This document shows, one piece after another, positions 7,819 through 16,135 of a stretch of DNA of 23,101 bases. How positions within the stretch are numbered: the stretch's first letter is position 1; the number at the start of each line of letters is the position of its first letter. The stretch comes from an uncultured Christensenella sp. (GTDB taxonomy: Bacteria; Bacillota; Clostridia; Christensenellales; UBA3700), in assembly GCA_910584035.1 (NCBI GenBank), contig CAJTZR010000017.1, positions 1-23,101 of the forward strand, written 5' to 3'. A program made the translations under genes and the position numbers. Under the pieces are notes generated by a model. The model was not told the DNA's origin, did no database searches, and was given only the letters and a program-made list of their open reading frames with translations.

Positions 7819-8685
7819 TTAGCTAATTTTTAAATTTTGTGTAATGTCTTTAAAAAATTCTGCACTCCATAAATTTAGCTTACTTTTATCTTTAATAAAT
7901 GGTTCAACATCACTTTTTGCTTGTGTGTAATCAATCGTATCAAAATGTTCACATAATAAGTTAATCAAACTTTCATTATCAAACGTTTCACTATCAAATG
8001 GATAATTTGTTTGTTTAAGACGAGCTTTTAAATGTTCCAAATTAACACTAGCACCTTTTGAAAGGTAAAAAACATAATCATATAAATCTCTACCCTTAAC
8101 ACGATTTTTCCAACTTCTACAAATAACTGCGTGAATTTTCCCCGCAAATAAAGAAGGTAAATCATATATTTTCACCTTAAATGGTGATGGCAAAAGCAAG
8201 TATTTATTTTCAAAATTCGCATAATCGGGCGGATTAGTATCTACCTCAAACTTAATTTTTAATAATTCATTAGAACTTACAGAATTTTGTGCTTTAGGGT
8301 CATTATAAAAAGTTAAAATATGCTCCCTAGTATTGCCCTTTAAAAAAGCTGATTTTATAGCGGAATCTTTTGTTTTGTCCTTTTCCTCAATCGTAAAATT
8401 CAAGCCAACTGAATTTATTTGGTCTTGTAAAATATTAAAATAATCACTTAAATTGAAATCTAAATTTGGCACAAGTAAGGAAAAGTCCAAATCCTCTGAA
8501 AAGCGGTCTAAACCATAGCATATTCGCAAAGCAGTACCGCCATAAAAAGCTGATACTTTAAAAAAGCCAGCTCTTGACAAACCACACAAGGCTATTTCTT
8601 GTACAACCTCTTTTAAAGCTTGTTTTTCATCATCTATACTTGTAATATCATATTTTTTTAACATTTCATTTAAAATTGTATCCAT
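7819..8685 (-). CDS. abiEii: AbiEii-type nucleotidyltransferase toxin
   Basis: Toxin of an AbiE (type IV) toxin-antitoxin system, a member of the DNA polymerase beta-like nucleotidyltransferases; known relatives bind NTPs and some modify tRNA 3' ends. Visible family motifs are GGTALR (49-54), RFSEDLDF with two acidic residues (61-68), EVD (147-149), AGK (181-183) and KGRDLYDY (197-204). The 288-residue length is normal for the family and the core motifs look intact, so it is probably active. The ATG overlaps the abiEi stop as TAATG, indicating translational coupling, as is usual for this pair. The actual substrate here is unknown. Confidence 0.9.
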   Translation of the reverse strand: MDTILNEMLKKYDITSIDDEKQALKEVVQEIALCGLSRAGFFKVSAFYGGTALRICYGLDRFSEDLDFSLLVPNLDFNLSDYFNILQDQINSVGLNFTIEEKDKTKDSAIKSAFLKGNTREHILTFYNDPKAQNSVSSNELLKIKFEVDTNPPDYANFENKYLLLPSPFKVKIYDLPSLFAGKIHAVICRSWKNRVKGRDLYDYVFYLSKGASVNLEHLKARLKQTNYPFDSETFDNESLINLLCEHFDTIDYTQAKSDVEPFIKDKSKLNLWSAEFFKDITQNLKIS

Positions 8686-9272
8686 TAGTTTAACTTCTCC
8701 ATTAATTTTAGCAAATATTTTAAATTATTTACGCAATATAGCGGTGCTAAAATATCTATAGTATTTTTATTTAATTGTTTTAAAACATACATATCAATAC
8801 GCAAATCGTCAAAAAGCAATGATTCCAAACCTTTTAAACTAGTTACTGGGCTAATGCTATATAGTTTATCACATAATGCTTTTTCTGGAATTGCTATTTG
8901 GTAAGAATAATCGTTTTCTAAAATTATTTTAACACCTATATTATAAACTGCGTTTGGAACGTCTCTATAAGTATACAATCCAAAATCATTTTCGTAACGT
9001 TTAGTCTTATACTTTTTATATGTTGCACTTGTATATGTTTGATAAACAGCCTCGGGTATCATTTCGTAATATGATAAAGCATAATCAAAAGACAAATAAG
9101 ATGGACTATATATTACACCCGCCAACAATTTGCCGTCCGTTTTTGCATTTGTTTCATATAAACCCCTTTTTAATGGTATAAGTTGTTTTGACAATATATC
9201 TCTGCGTATTTTTCCTTTTATATCAGTATAGTCTTTATACTTTATAGCTAAGTCATCAAAAGTTAAAATCAT
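8685..9272 (-). CDS. abiEi: AbiEi-type antitoxin/transcriptional autoregulator
   Basis: Antitoxin partner of the adjacent nucleotidyltransferase. The first ~45 residues fit the winged-helix domain of the AbiEi family. The remainder contains the conserved IAIPEKALCDKLY segment seen in this family. I place the start at 9272 (protein begins MILTFDDLAIKYK, 195 aa), because GGAGGG (9284-9279) sits 6 nt upstream. The in-frame codon 51 nt earlier (9323) lies inside the -35 box of the promoter and cannot be translated from it. In characterised AbiE systems the antitoxin does not bind the toxin and represses its own promoter; the inverted repeat at 9277-9319 is the candidate site here. Confidence 0.87.
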   Translation of the reverse strand: MILTFDDLAIKYKDYTDIKGKIRRDILSKQLIPLKRGLYETNAKTDGKLLAGVIYSPSYLSFDYALSYYEMIPEAVYQTYTSATYKKYKTKRYENDFGLYTYRDVPNAVYNIGVKIILENDYSYQIAIPEKALCDKLYSISPVTSLKGLESLLFDDLRIDMYVLKQLNKNTIDILAPLYCVNNLKYLLKLMEKLN

Positions 9273-9276
9273 ATAA

Positions 9277-9319
9277 TTCCCTCCAATTGGTTTTATTATA
9301 TCAAACTTTCTGGAGGAAA
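9277..9319. promoter_or_regulatory. candidate AbiEi operator (inverted repeat)
   Basis: TTCCCTCCA (9277-9285) is inverted as TGGAGGAAA (9311-9319), matching at 8 of 9 positions with a 25-bp spacing. The arms cover the ribosome binding site and the -35-proximal region and enclose the -10 box. A palindrome, CCAATTGG (9283-9290), overlaps the start site. The arrangement suits repression by a dimeric winged-helix antitoxin; binding is inferred. Confidence 0.5.
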
Positions 9320-9323
9320 TCAA
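9295..9323 (-). promoter_or_regulatory. sigma-A promoter of the abiE operon
   Basis: On the minus strand: -35 TTGATT (9323-9318), 17-bp spacer and perfect -10 TATAAT (9300-9295). Predicted start near 9288 gives a ~16-nt leader that carries only the ribosome binding site. Confidence 0.82.
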
Positions 9324-9445
9324 GTATTTTTTAAGTTTTTATTACAATAAATTAATAGTTAGAAAATGTCTATTTACAGATTATATTACTAAAAACACTT
9401 ATCTTTTTTTATTTTACAATTTAAATTAATTGTGATTGACATATT

Positions 9446-9480
9446 AAAAAATTGCACTATAAATATTAGTGCAATTTTTG
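9446..9480 (-). terminator. intrinsic terminator after corA
   Basis: ATTGCACTA/TAGTGCAAT (9451-9459/9467-9475) with a 7-nt loop, A-run before and T-run after, so it works on either strand. It lies 134 nt beyond the corA stop and just before the abiE promoter, separating the two minus-strand units. Confidence 0.82.
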
Positions 9481-9613
9481 GAATATATAATTTTATTATT
9501 GATAAGATATTAATCACATTGGCTAATTAACAAGCCATAAATATATTTAACTCAAACATAATTTTTATATTTTAATTAGCTTAAATATTTAATGCCAAAT
9601 ATTGAACTATTTA

Positions 9614-10573
9614 TTACAAAAGTTTCTTTTTATGCAATACAATGCCAACAATTATACATATCACTACTGTAACTAGTGTTACGGCTAAAAAGCCCCACCA
9701 TTTGCCCTCACCTGGCACCCACGTATTCATACCCCAAATACCAGATATTAAGGTTGGAATAGAAAGCAATAATGTAATAGAGGTCAAAATTTTCATTATG
9801 TTATTTTGGTTATTGTTGATTATGTTTGCATACCCCTCCATAGTAACACTCAAAATCTCTCTATAAATGCTTGTCATTTCAATTGCTTGTTGATTTTCGA
9901 CAGCAACGTCCTCAATAAGTTCTTGGTCTTCCTCATACTTGATAATAGCACTTGTTTTAATCAATCTATTGATAACCAAGTCATTACCCTTTAGTGAGGT
10001 ACTAAAGTAAACCAGTGAGTTTTCTAGGTCTAGTAGTTGAAACAATTCCTTATTACGGGTTGATTTATGCAATTCTGTTTGAATACGTCCACTGGCTTTA
10101 TCAATTTGTTTTAAGTATTGCAAATACTTTGTACTTGCGTTATAAAGTGCTTGGAACAAAAACCTTGAACGTTTGTTTGTTGAAAAAGTTTTAACTCTGC
10201 CGATAGTAAAGTCTTTCATTACTGCAGTATCTTTTAAGCAAACAGTAATGGCAAATTTATCTGTCAAGATAAAGGCTAATGGCAAAGTTGAATAAGAATA
10301 GTAGCCCCCCTCCTCTTCTTCAATGATAGGGATATCAAACAAGACTAAAGAATAATTATCCTCAATCTCAATACGTGAACGCTCTTCATCGTCCAGAGGA
10401 GCTTTGATAGCACTCTCGTCCACGCCTGTTAATTTAGCAACACTTTCAATTTCCTTATCAGTAGGGTTGACAAGTCTTATCCATTTATTATTAAGCATAT
10501 CACGATTGTCCATCGTGTTAAAATCGATTTCAGTTACTTTTTCTTTTTCGTCAGTGTAAAATAGTTGAATCAT
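9614..10573 (-). CDS. corA: CorA-family magnesium/divalent metal transporter
   Basis: Inner-membrane Mg2+ (or other divalent cation) channel of the CorA/2-TM-GxN type, pentameric in known members. The 319-residue length is typical. Residues ~1-255 form the cytoplasmic alpha/beta and long-helix domain. TM1 (~263-280) ends in the signature GMN (281-283, context IWGMNTWVPG), which forms the selectivity filter. The short loop retains an acidic residue (PGEGKWW), and TM2 (~294-314) ends with a basic tail (HKKKLL). The start is supported by GAGGT (10585-10581), 7 nt upstream of the ATG. It is monocistronic between a structured leader and a terminator. The exact metal cannot be read from sequence. 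Confidence 0.93.
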   Translation of the reverse strand: MIQLFYTDEKEKVTEIDFNTMDNRDMLNNKWIRLVNPTDKEIESVAKLTGVDESAIKAPLDDEERSRIEIEDNYSLVLFDIPIIEEEEGGYYSYSTLPLAFILTDKFAITVCLKDTAVMKDFTIGRVKTFSTNKRSRFLFQALYNASTKYLQYLKQIDKASGRIQTELHKSTRNKELFQLLDLENSLVYFSTSLKGNDLVINRLIKTSAIIKYEEDQELIEDVAVENQQAIEMTSIYREILSVTMEGYANIINNNQNNIMKILTSITLLLSIPTLISGIWGMNTWVPGEGKWWGFLAVTLVTVVICIIVGIVLHKKKLL

Positions 10574-10607
10574 TGATTATACCTCTTTTAATTCTTTTAG
10601 TAGCCAT

Positions 10608-10700
10608 CACGCAAAAAATTGCATAAAAATAGCGTGTTCATTACCACGCCACTACAAAAAGTCAATTAATCAGCAATAATCAGTTATTGCCGTGGCGTAG
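10608..10700 (-). promoter_or_regulatory. inverted repeats in the corA leader
   Basis: Immediately upstream of corA lie CACGC/GCGTG (10608-10612/10632-10636), ACGCCAC/GTGGCGT (10646-10652/10692-10698) and, nested in the latter, GCAATAA-TCAG-TTATTGC (10673-10690). Read on the minus strand these can form two successive hairpins before the ribosome binding site. The region does not show the conserved blocks of the M-box magnesium riboswitch. A -35-like TTGACT (10665-10660) has no good -10 partner, so the promoter is uncertain. Confidence 0.45.
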
Positions 10701-11306
10701 AATTATTAAGTTAAGTTTTGGTAAACACCTCGAATCTGCGTCCACAGTCAAAAACCCTCCATTAGTTCAAATCTTGCTACCAATTCATTTTACGTATATT
10801 AATCAAATTTTTGTTACAATATTTTGTTACGTTGATAAAAGGGTGGCAAAATTCACCTTTACTTTTATATAATAACACTATTTTTTCGATTTGGCAATCA
10901 ATTTTGTAATATAAAAGAATAAAATTTGTTAGCTATAAATAATTATCTAGACATAGTGTTATAAAAAAGCTAGATAATTAGCTTTTGGTACAACTTGTAA
11001 CAAGCAATCTATAAGTTATTTTACTAGTAGAAAATTTTAATGGAACCTTTCAATACACGTTAAAGAATTCTTGCATTTGATACTTTTATCAATCTTTGTA
11101 CAATTTAGACTTAGACGCTAATAAAATACTTTATTTAACTTAATACAACAATAAAGTTGACATATAAAAATATATTCACTTTTTACGAAGTGCGGTTATA
11201 CAAAATAATTGTGTAGTTAATTTTATTCAAGTAAGATTTTAGCTGTATCATTTTTTTAAATTATTCACATTTAATTTATTATTTACCAAAATAACAAGAA
11301 TTAAAG
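10701..11306. repeat. non-coding gap with nested inverted repeats
   Basis: No gene is supported; a 61-codon frame here starts with TTG, has no ribosome binding site and looks random. Perfect inverted repeats are TAATTATCTAG/CTAGATAATTA (10940-10950/10970-10980) and ATAACACTAT/ATAGTGTTAT (10872-10881/10953-10962), which overlap and cannot both form at once. Beyond 10990 I see nothing but AT-rich sequence. Confidence 0.5.
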
Positions 11307-11342
11307 TAAAAATCCCCCACAACCTTTTATGGCTAAGGGGAT
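11307..11342 (-). terminator. minus-strand intrinsic terminator
   Basis: Read on the minus strand: ATCCCC (11342-11337), an internal CC/GG pairing, then GGGGAT (11317-11312) running into TTTTT (11312-11308). It is ~410 nt beyond the stop of the three-TM protein gene, so it ends either a long 3' UTR or a separate small transcript. Confidence 0.65.
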
Positions 11343-11751
11343 AATTAGATTTTCAATAGTGTTTAACTACTTTGTACCATAGTTTTGCAATAAAATTTTA
11401 GCTAAATTTAAAATCTACAATATATATTTAAGAGTTATAATTGCATAATTTTATAATATTTTTCGTTTATTAGCACTAACTAGAAATAGCAAAAATTCTA
11501 TATAACAATTTGTGAACAAAATCAATATAGCAATTAGTGAATATAATCAATAATATTAAAGTAAATATATTAACAAATAACTAAAACTAAATATTTTCAA
11601 TTAAAACACTTTTCAAGTTCGCACCTATCTGCAAGCTCTTATTGCGTGAGGGATAATTGCAAACGTAAAATATTTTTAATTAAATCAACTAATTATTTTT
11701 TTTACATTTGCAAATAAATAAAAGAATTAACAAAGCAAACATATAAAAATT
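11343..11751. other. 409-bp gap, no gene recognised
   Basis: AT-rich, no ORF with a ribosome binding site. It lies between the minus-strand gene stop and the minus-strand terminator at 11307-11342. A weak minus-strand promoter-like pair occurs inside (TTGATT, 17 bp, TATAGA, around 11500-11530), too weak to call. Confidence 0.5.
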
Positions 11752-12612
11752 TTACACAATATAGTTATTTATTCTTGATACAATGTTTTCCAAACGTAGT
11801 TGGTCAGCTGTACTATTGTAATTTGTTGACGCAATGCTTAGCAAGCCGTCCTTAAACATACCTAATAGCTCTTTAGACGCACCGCTCTCTATTAAGCCAT
11901 AAACTACTCGTCTTAGTTCGTCAATGCTGTCTATAGCCTTATTTTCGCTCTTATTTGCAAGTTTTTCCTCTATAGCCTCTGCTTTTCCGTCATCAATATA
12001 TCTTGAAATGATTTCAGTATAAATTTGAAGGTCAATATTTTTATATTTGTTTGCAATATAATACATTTGCAAAGCCATAACAATCAAAACAGATGCACCA
12101 TAAAACAAACTAATTGCAAGGTATAAATTATTGCTTTCTAGATAAAATGTTTCAAGAGCAATAGTAACAATAGCCAATACCGCACCAATACCATAAACTG
12201 AAAGATAACCTATAAAGCCGTTTGAACAACTTCTGTCTGAAACTCTAATTAAAGTTCTTTTCAAGTTAGTTTGAGTTTGAGTATTTGGATAAAAAATATA
12301 TTTAATGCAAGCTCTTTTTACTTGACCTGGCATTTTACTCAAGCACATTTTATTAAAATGTGTAAAATTACCTTTTTGAATTACTCCAAACCTAGCTGTA
12401 AACATTTTCAAATTACGAAAAGTTCTTACAAGTTTAATATCGCTACAAGCTGTACCATTTACAATTAGAGCCACTACAGCCGCAATTGTAAAGATAACAA
12501 ATAGTAACACTGCTATAATTGTTCCATTAATAATATCACCCCAATAAAGGTTTCCGCCCTTAAAAACATCTAAAAAGTTTTCAAATTGAGATAAAAAAGA
12601 ATCGTACCACAT
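11752..12612 (-). CDS. three-TM membrane protein of unknown function
   Basis: I do not recognise the family. The 286-aa protein has three predicted membrane helices: ~31-52, ~132-154 and ~163-187. A basic ~80-residue segment lies between the first two (many K/R, FRNLKMFTARFG, KRACIKYIFYP). A hydrophilic C-terminal domain (~190-286) is rich in charged residues (DDGKAEAIEEKLANKSENK) and is probably cytoplasmic and helical. No signal peptide cleavage site and no catalytic motif stand out. The ATG is supported by AAGGAG 6 nt upstream. It starts 103 nt after the addA stop in the same orientation, so it may share the addBA transcript. There is no functional evidence for a link to DNA repair. Confidence 0.8.
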   Translation of the reverse strand: MWYDSFLSQFENFLDVFKGGNLYWGDIINGTIIAVLLFVIFTIAAVVALIVNGTACSDIKLVRTFRNLKMFTARFGVIQKGNFTHFNKMCLSKMPGQVKRACIKYIFYPNTQTQTNLKRTLIRVSDRSCSNGFIGYLSVYGIGAVLAIVTIALETFYLESNNLYLAISLFYGASVLIVMALQMYYIANKYKNIDLQIYTEIISRYIDDGKAEAIEEKLANKSENKAIDSIDELRRVVYGLIESGASKELLGMFKDGLLSIASTNYNSTADQLRLENIVSRINNYIV

Positions 12613-12715
12613 ATCTTTCTCCTTATAATTGTATTATGTAGTACGATTTAAATTTTAATACCGATTTTCGAATGGTTTTTATATCATTTTTCTATCATAT
12701 GTCTTATAAATTTTA

Positions 12716-15700
12716 TTAATCAAGTTGTAGTTCAATAACTTTGCCACGACCAATTACAAATAACATTGCCTTGTCCACCTTTCTGCCAATGCCCTTTTGC
12801 ACTGCCATTGCATAAAGCTTCAATTGCATTTTGTATCTTTCCAAAAGTACCAAATCGCTCTCGTCCGACTTTTTGTAATCAACAATCCAAACTTCCTCAC
12901 CAACTATTAGCAAGTCAATGCTACCTTGTACAAGCACTTTATCCTCAATATCCGTATCCATAACGTCACAAGCTTTTGCATAAAGTGTAAACTCTTGCTC
13001 ACGATAACATTTTGACTTACGAGCATAGTCAAAAACTTTGCTATTTAGAATACTTAAAATCTCATTTGAATCAATGCTCTGCACATCTTGCTCTGTCAAT
13101 ATACCGCAACTAACAAGCCTATTAATCTCACTATTAACTTTATCTAATGTGTTAGCGTTAAAGTCAATATTTTCAAGCACACTATGGTAAGCTGTACCTC
13201 GTTTTGCTCTATCAATGTCAGAGAGATTTTCTTCCTCCTCCCTTTCCTCATATTCGACAAAAATCGAGTTTTTATTACCACCTTGTTTATTTATCTCCGT
13301 TACCGTATATTTTATACTTAAATCTTGAGCTTTTTTATTTTTATATTCAAAATCTAAATATTTGTCAATGCAGTCAATACTTTCACCCTTATATTTCATA
13401 AAAGTATACCTTTGCATATTGCTTTTAGGTTTTTCCTCTTCTTCTTTATGTGAAACAATGGAATTTTGCAATTTTGGATTACTTTGCGAAGCAATCAATA
13501 CCCAATCTAAAAAGCTGTTGGACTTTTCAAGGCTTGGTGCTTCCAACTCTTGTGCTTTAGTCGAACCAGTTAGAATAATATGGTTTTTTGGTCGTGTCAA
13601 TGCAACATAAAATAATCGCATTGCCTCTGCCTTATCCTCTAGCCTATTCTTTTCAAGCAGTACATCAAAAGCCAAATTACTCCTTGATGTCATTGTATCC
13701 TCATCAAAATAGTTGATTGCAATACCTGCGTCCTTATTTATTTGAATTTTAGGCATTGACAAGCCTTTGCTATTATCCAAGTCCTCATCAATATTGCAGA
13801 CAAAGACAACGGGGAACTCCAGTCCTTTGCTTTTATGGATAGTCATTGCACGCACCATATCGCCACTAGCACCGCCCTTGATTTCCATTTTTTCGTCAGT
13901 TAAAGTTGCGACATACTCTTGCAAGCTATATCCGCTAGACAAATCACCTAATGTTGCAAGATATGTCTTTACTGCGGTTAGCTTAAACTCACCGCTATCT
14001 TGAGTCAAAATGTATTTATCAAAACCGCAATCGTATACAATGTATTCTGCCAAATCTTTTATGCTCATATATGAGGCTTTTATACGCAAATTTTCGATAA
14101 ATTTATACATTTTATGAATATCTTGATTATTTTCTTGTTCAGCTTTAACAGCCATCCAAAAATATTCCGCTTTAGGTTGCTTTGCACGAATATCCAACAA
14201 ATCGTCATAGTCCATACCCACAAAATAACTAACAAGCACAGCTGAAAGTGGATAATCTTGCATATCGTTAACAACTAGTCTCAAAACATCCTTTATAATC
14301 TCTACCTCATATACCCCTTGCTCTTTAAGCAATGGTGCTATGTCAATAGGTATTTTTGCGTCTTGAATAGCCCTCACAACTTCACGCACATTCGGCTTAC
14401 CAGAGCGTGCTAGCAACGCAATGTCGGAAAGTCTAACATTCCTCATTCCCTTAATTTCGGTATCGTAAACTTTATAGTTTTCCACAATATGCCTTATTTT
14501 GTTTGCGATAAATGTGCCCTCTCTATATGCAGTGCTAATATCACTCTGCTTTGGAATATCGTCTTTTACAGAATATACCTTGTCAAATGTAATAGTCTCT
14601 TTTTCCTCTTTTTCAGGTTCGTGGAAAATATGCACCTCATAAGATTCGGCTTGTGGCTCACCAAATTTAGCACCATACACAAGTTGGTCCGTGCTTTTAT
14701 AGTCAATACCGCCATACTCTTTTGTCATAACATCATTAAATATTACATTAACAAAATTTACAATGCCCTCGTCACTACGATAGTTATTATCTAATCTTAT
14801 TGTACTGCCGTGTTCCTCATTCGCTTTGTAATCATTGTATTTGTCAAGCAATATTTTAGGCTCAGAAAGTCTAAACCTATAAATACTCTGTTTGCTGTCA
14901 CCAACCATAAATAAGTTGTCGCCATTAGATATATTAGTGTAAATTTCCTCTTGAACATAGTTAGTGTCCTGGTACTCGTCTACGCAAATATAGTCATATC
15001 TCATACTCAACTCTTTTTGAATATCCTTATCGCTAAGCAATTCTATCACTGCTCTTGGAAAATCTGCAAAGTCATACTTGCCCGCCTTTTCCTTAAGTCT
15101 TGTATACTTTTCTAGAGTTGTTTTGTACAAATTAACTAACAATTTAATATCTGCAATAGTTCCCTTATGCAAAGTTTGTACAACATTTAATGGCTTTTCA
15201 AATTTGTTTTGCAACCAAATAATGTTATTTTTCACCTTGTAAAAGTCAACAGAATATCTATCCCAATCAATATCCACATTCTTTTTTGCTCTTTCTTTTT
15301 TAACAAATTCTATAGATAATATAAGTTTTCTAAACTCGTCATAATCTTTTTTCGCTTTCAACCCCTCAAAAAAAGTCAAATATTGCTGATATATCTCTAA
15401 TTTTTTTGTACCATCTTCTGGGCGTTCATTAGCGTAAATTTTCATAAACTCAACAATTTCGCTCAAAGCCAAGCAACAAGAGTCCACCTTCATATCAACC
15501 ATTTCAAATAAATATGTCATAATTGTTGATTTACTTATATCATCGGTGTAAACACCACTAATAACTTTATCAAGCCACGCCATTCCGCCCGATTGAGTTG
15601 CAACATAGTTATGTATTGCGGTTATTTGGCTAAGCAACTTATCCTCACCACCAAACTTCAAAGCTAAATCGAATATCTTGCTACAGCTCTCTTTCAGCTC

Positions 15701-16135
15701 ACCCATAGCACTCTTGAAAGCTTTACCAAACATTATTTTCTTTTCCACTTCGGAAGTTATATCCGCACTAGGATTGATACCTATTATTTGAAAAAACTCG
15801 CTTGATGTTCTCTTGCAATATGAGTCATTTGTAATAATATTACAAAATGGCAATCTGTCAATTTGTTCCTTAATAAATTCTTGCTTAGAATAGTCAACCT
15901 CATTTAGTCTTTCCATAAGCTTTTTATACATTTTAGCACGTATTTCCGCTGCAATAGAGTTATTAAAAGCCAAAATAACTATCCTATCAATAGCAGTTCC
16001 TTCCTCTATCATTCCAAGCACACGCTCAAGCATAACAGTAGTTTTGCCACTGCCAGCAGAGGCAGAAACAATCATATTGCCCTCTCTATGGTCTATTATT
16101 TTCTGTTGTGCTTCATTAAACTTCAGTTTCGCCAT
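12716..16135 (-). CDS. addA: AddA (RexA) helicase-nuclease subunit
   Basis: ATP-dependent 3'-5' helicase and nuclease subunit of AddAB, which resects double-strand breaks and, after Chi recognition, produces 3' ends for RecA. Superfamily 1A helicase motifs are intact: Q-motif FNEAQ, Walker A ASAGSGKT (~25-32), DEYQDTN (~384-390), GDSKQSIYRFR and, late, FYVALTRPK. The C-terminal RecB-type nuclease shows GTAYHSVLE (~983), GSIDLLIV, IVDYKKSD (~1085) and the YKMQLKLYA motif, so the catalytic D-D-K set is present. I choose the start at 16135 (MAKLKFNEAQ): GAGG lies 9 nt upstream, whereas the ATG five codons earlier has a purine-rich stretch only 1-2 nt away. It overlaps the addB end by 20 nt, indicating coupling. 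Length (1139 aa) is slightly short but complete. Confidence 0.96.
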   Translation of the reverse strand: MAKLKFNEAQQKIIDHREGNMIVSASAGSGKTTVMLERVLGMIEEGTAIDRIVILAFNNSIAAEIRAKMYKKLMERLNEVDYSKQEFIKEQIDRLPFCNIITNDSYCKRTSSEFFQIIGINPSADITSEVEKKIMFGKAFKSAMGELKESCSKIFDLALKFGGEDKLLSQITAIHNYVATQSGGMAWLDKVISGVYTDDISKSTIMTYLFEMVDMKVDSCCLALSEIVEFMKIYANERPEDGTKKLEIYQQYLTFFEGLKAKKDYDEFRKLILSIEFVKKERAKKNVDIDWDRYSVDFYKVKNNIIWLQNKFEKPLNVVQTLHKGTIADIKLLVNLYKTTLEKYTRLKEKAGKYDFADFPRAVIELLSDKDIQKELSMRYDYICVDEYQDTNYVQEEIYTNISNGDNLFMVGDSKQSIYRFRLSEPKILLDKYNDYKANEEHGSTIRLDNNYRSDEGIVNFVNVIFNDVMTKEYGGIDYKSTDQLVYGAKFGEPQAESYEVHIFHEPEKEEKETITFDKVYSVKDDIPKQSDISTAYREGTFIANKIRHIVENYKVYDTEIKGMRNVRLSDIALLARSGKPNVREVVRAIQDAKIPIDIAPLLKEQGVYEVEIIKDVLRLVVNDMQDYPLSAVLVSYFVGMDYDDLLDIRAKQPKAEYFWMAVKAEQENNQDIHKMYKFIENLRIKASYMSIKDLAEYIVYDCGFDKYILTQDSGEFKLTAVKTYLATLGDLSSGYSLQEYVATLTDEKMEIKGGASGDMVRAMTIHKSKGLEFPVVFVCNIDEDLDNSKGLSMPKIQINKDAGIAINYFDEDTMTSRSNLAFDVLLEKNRLEDKAEAMRLFYVALTRPKNHIILTGSTKAQELEAPSLEKSNSFLDWVLIASQSNPKLQNSIVSHKEEEEKPKSNMQRYTFMKYKGESIDCIDKYLDFEYKNKKAQDLSIKYTVTEINKQGGNKNSIFVEYEEREEEENLSDIDRAKRGTAYHSVLENIDFNANTLDKVNSEINRLVSCGILTEQDVQSIDSNEILSILNSKVFDYARKSKCYREQEFTLYAKACDVMDTDIEDKVLVQGSIDLLIVGEEVWIVDYKKSDESDLVLLERYKMQLKLYAMAVQKGIGRKVDKAMLFVIGRGKVIELQLD

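Noticed and set aside
9273..9323. 17-residue N-terminal extension of AbiEi
   Set aside because: It would be encoded by the promoter -35 to -10 region, and the ATG at 9272 has an excellent ribosome binding site.
10717..10784. tRNA-like 3' end (GTTCAAATC ... TACCA) on the plus strand
   Set aside because: The best acceptor pairing (10717-10723 with 10778-10784) leaves only 68 nt, with no D stem or anticodon stem and a weak T stem.
10574..10800. M-box magnesium riboswitch upstream of corA
   Set aside because: The conserved M-box blocks (for example GAGGCTCCT-like and the CGCTGCTGCCC-like segment) are not present on the minus strand.
10687..10872. 61-codon plus-strand open frame upstream of corA
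   Set aside because: TTG start, no ribosome binding site, overlaps an inverted repeat, no protein-like pattern.
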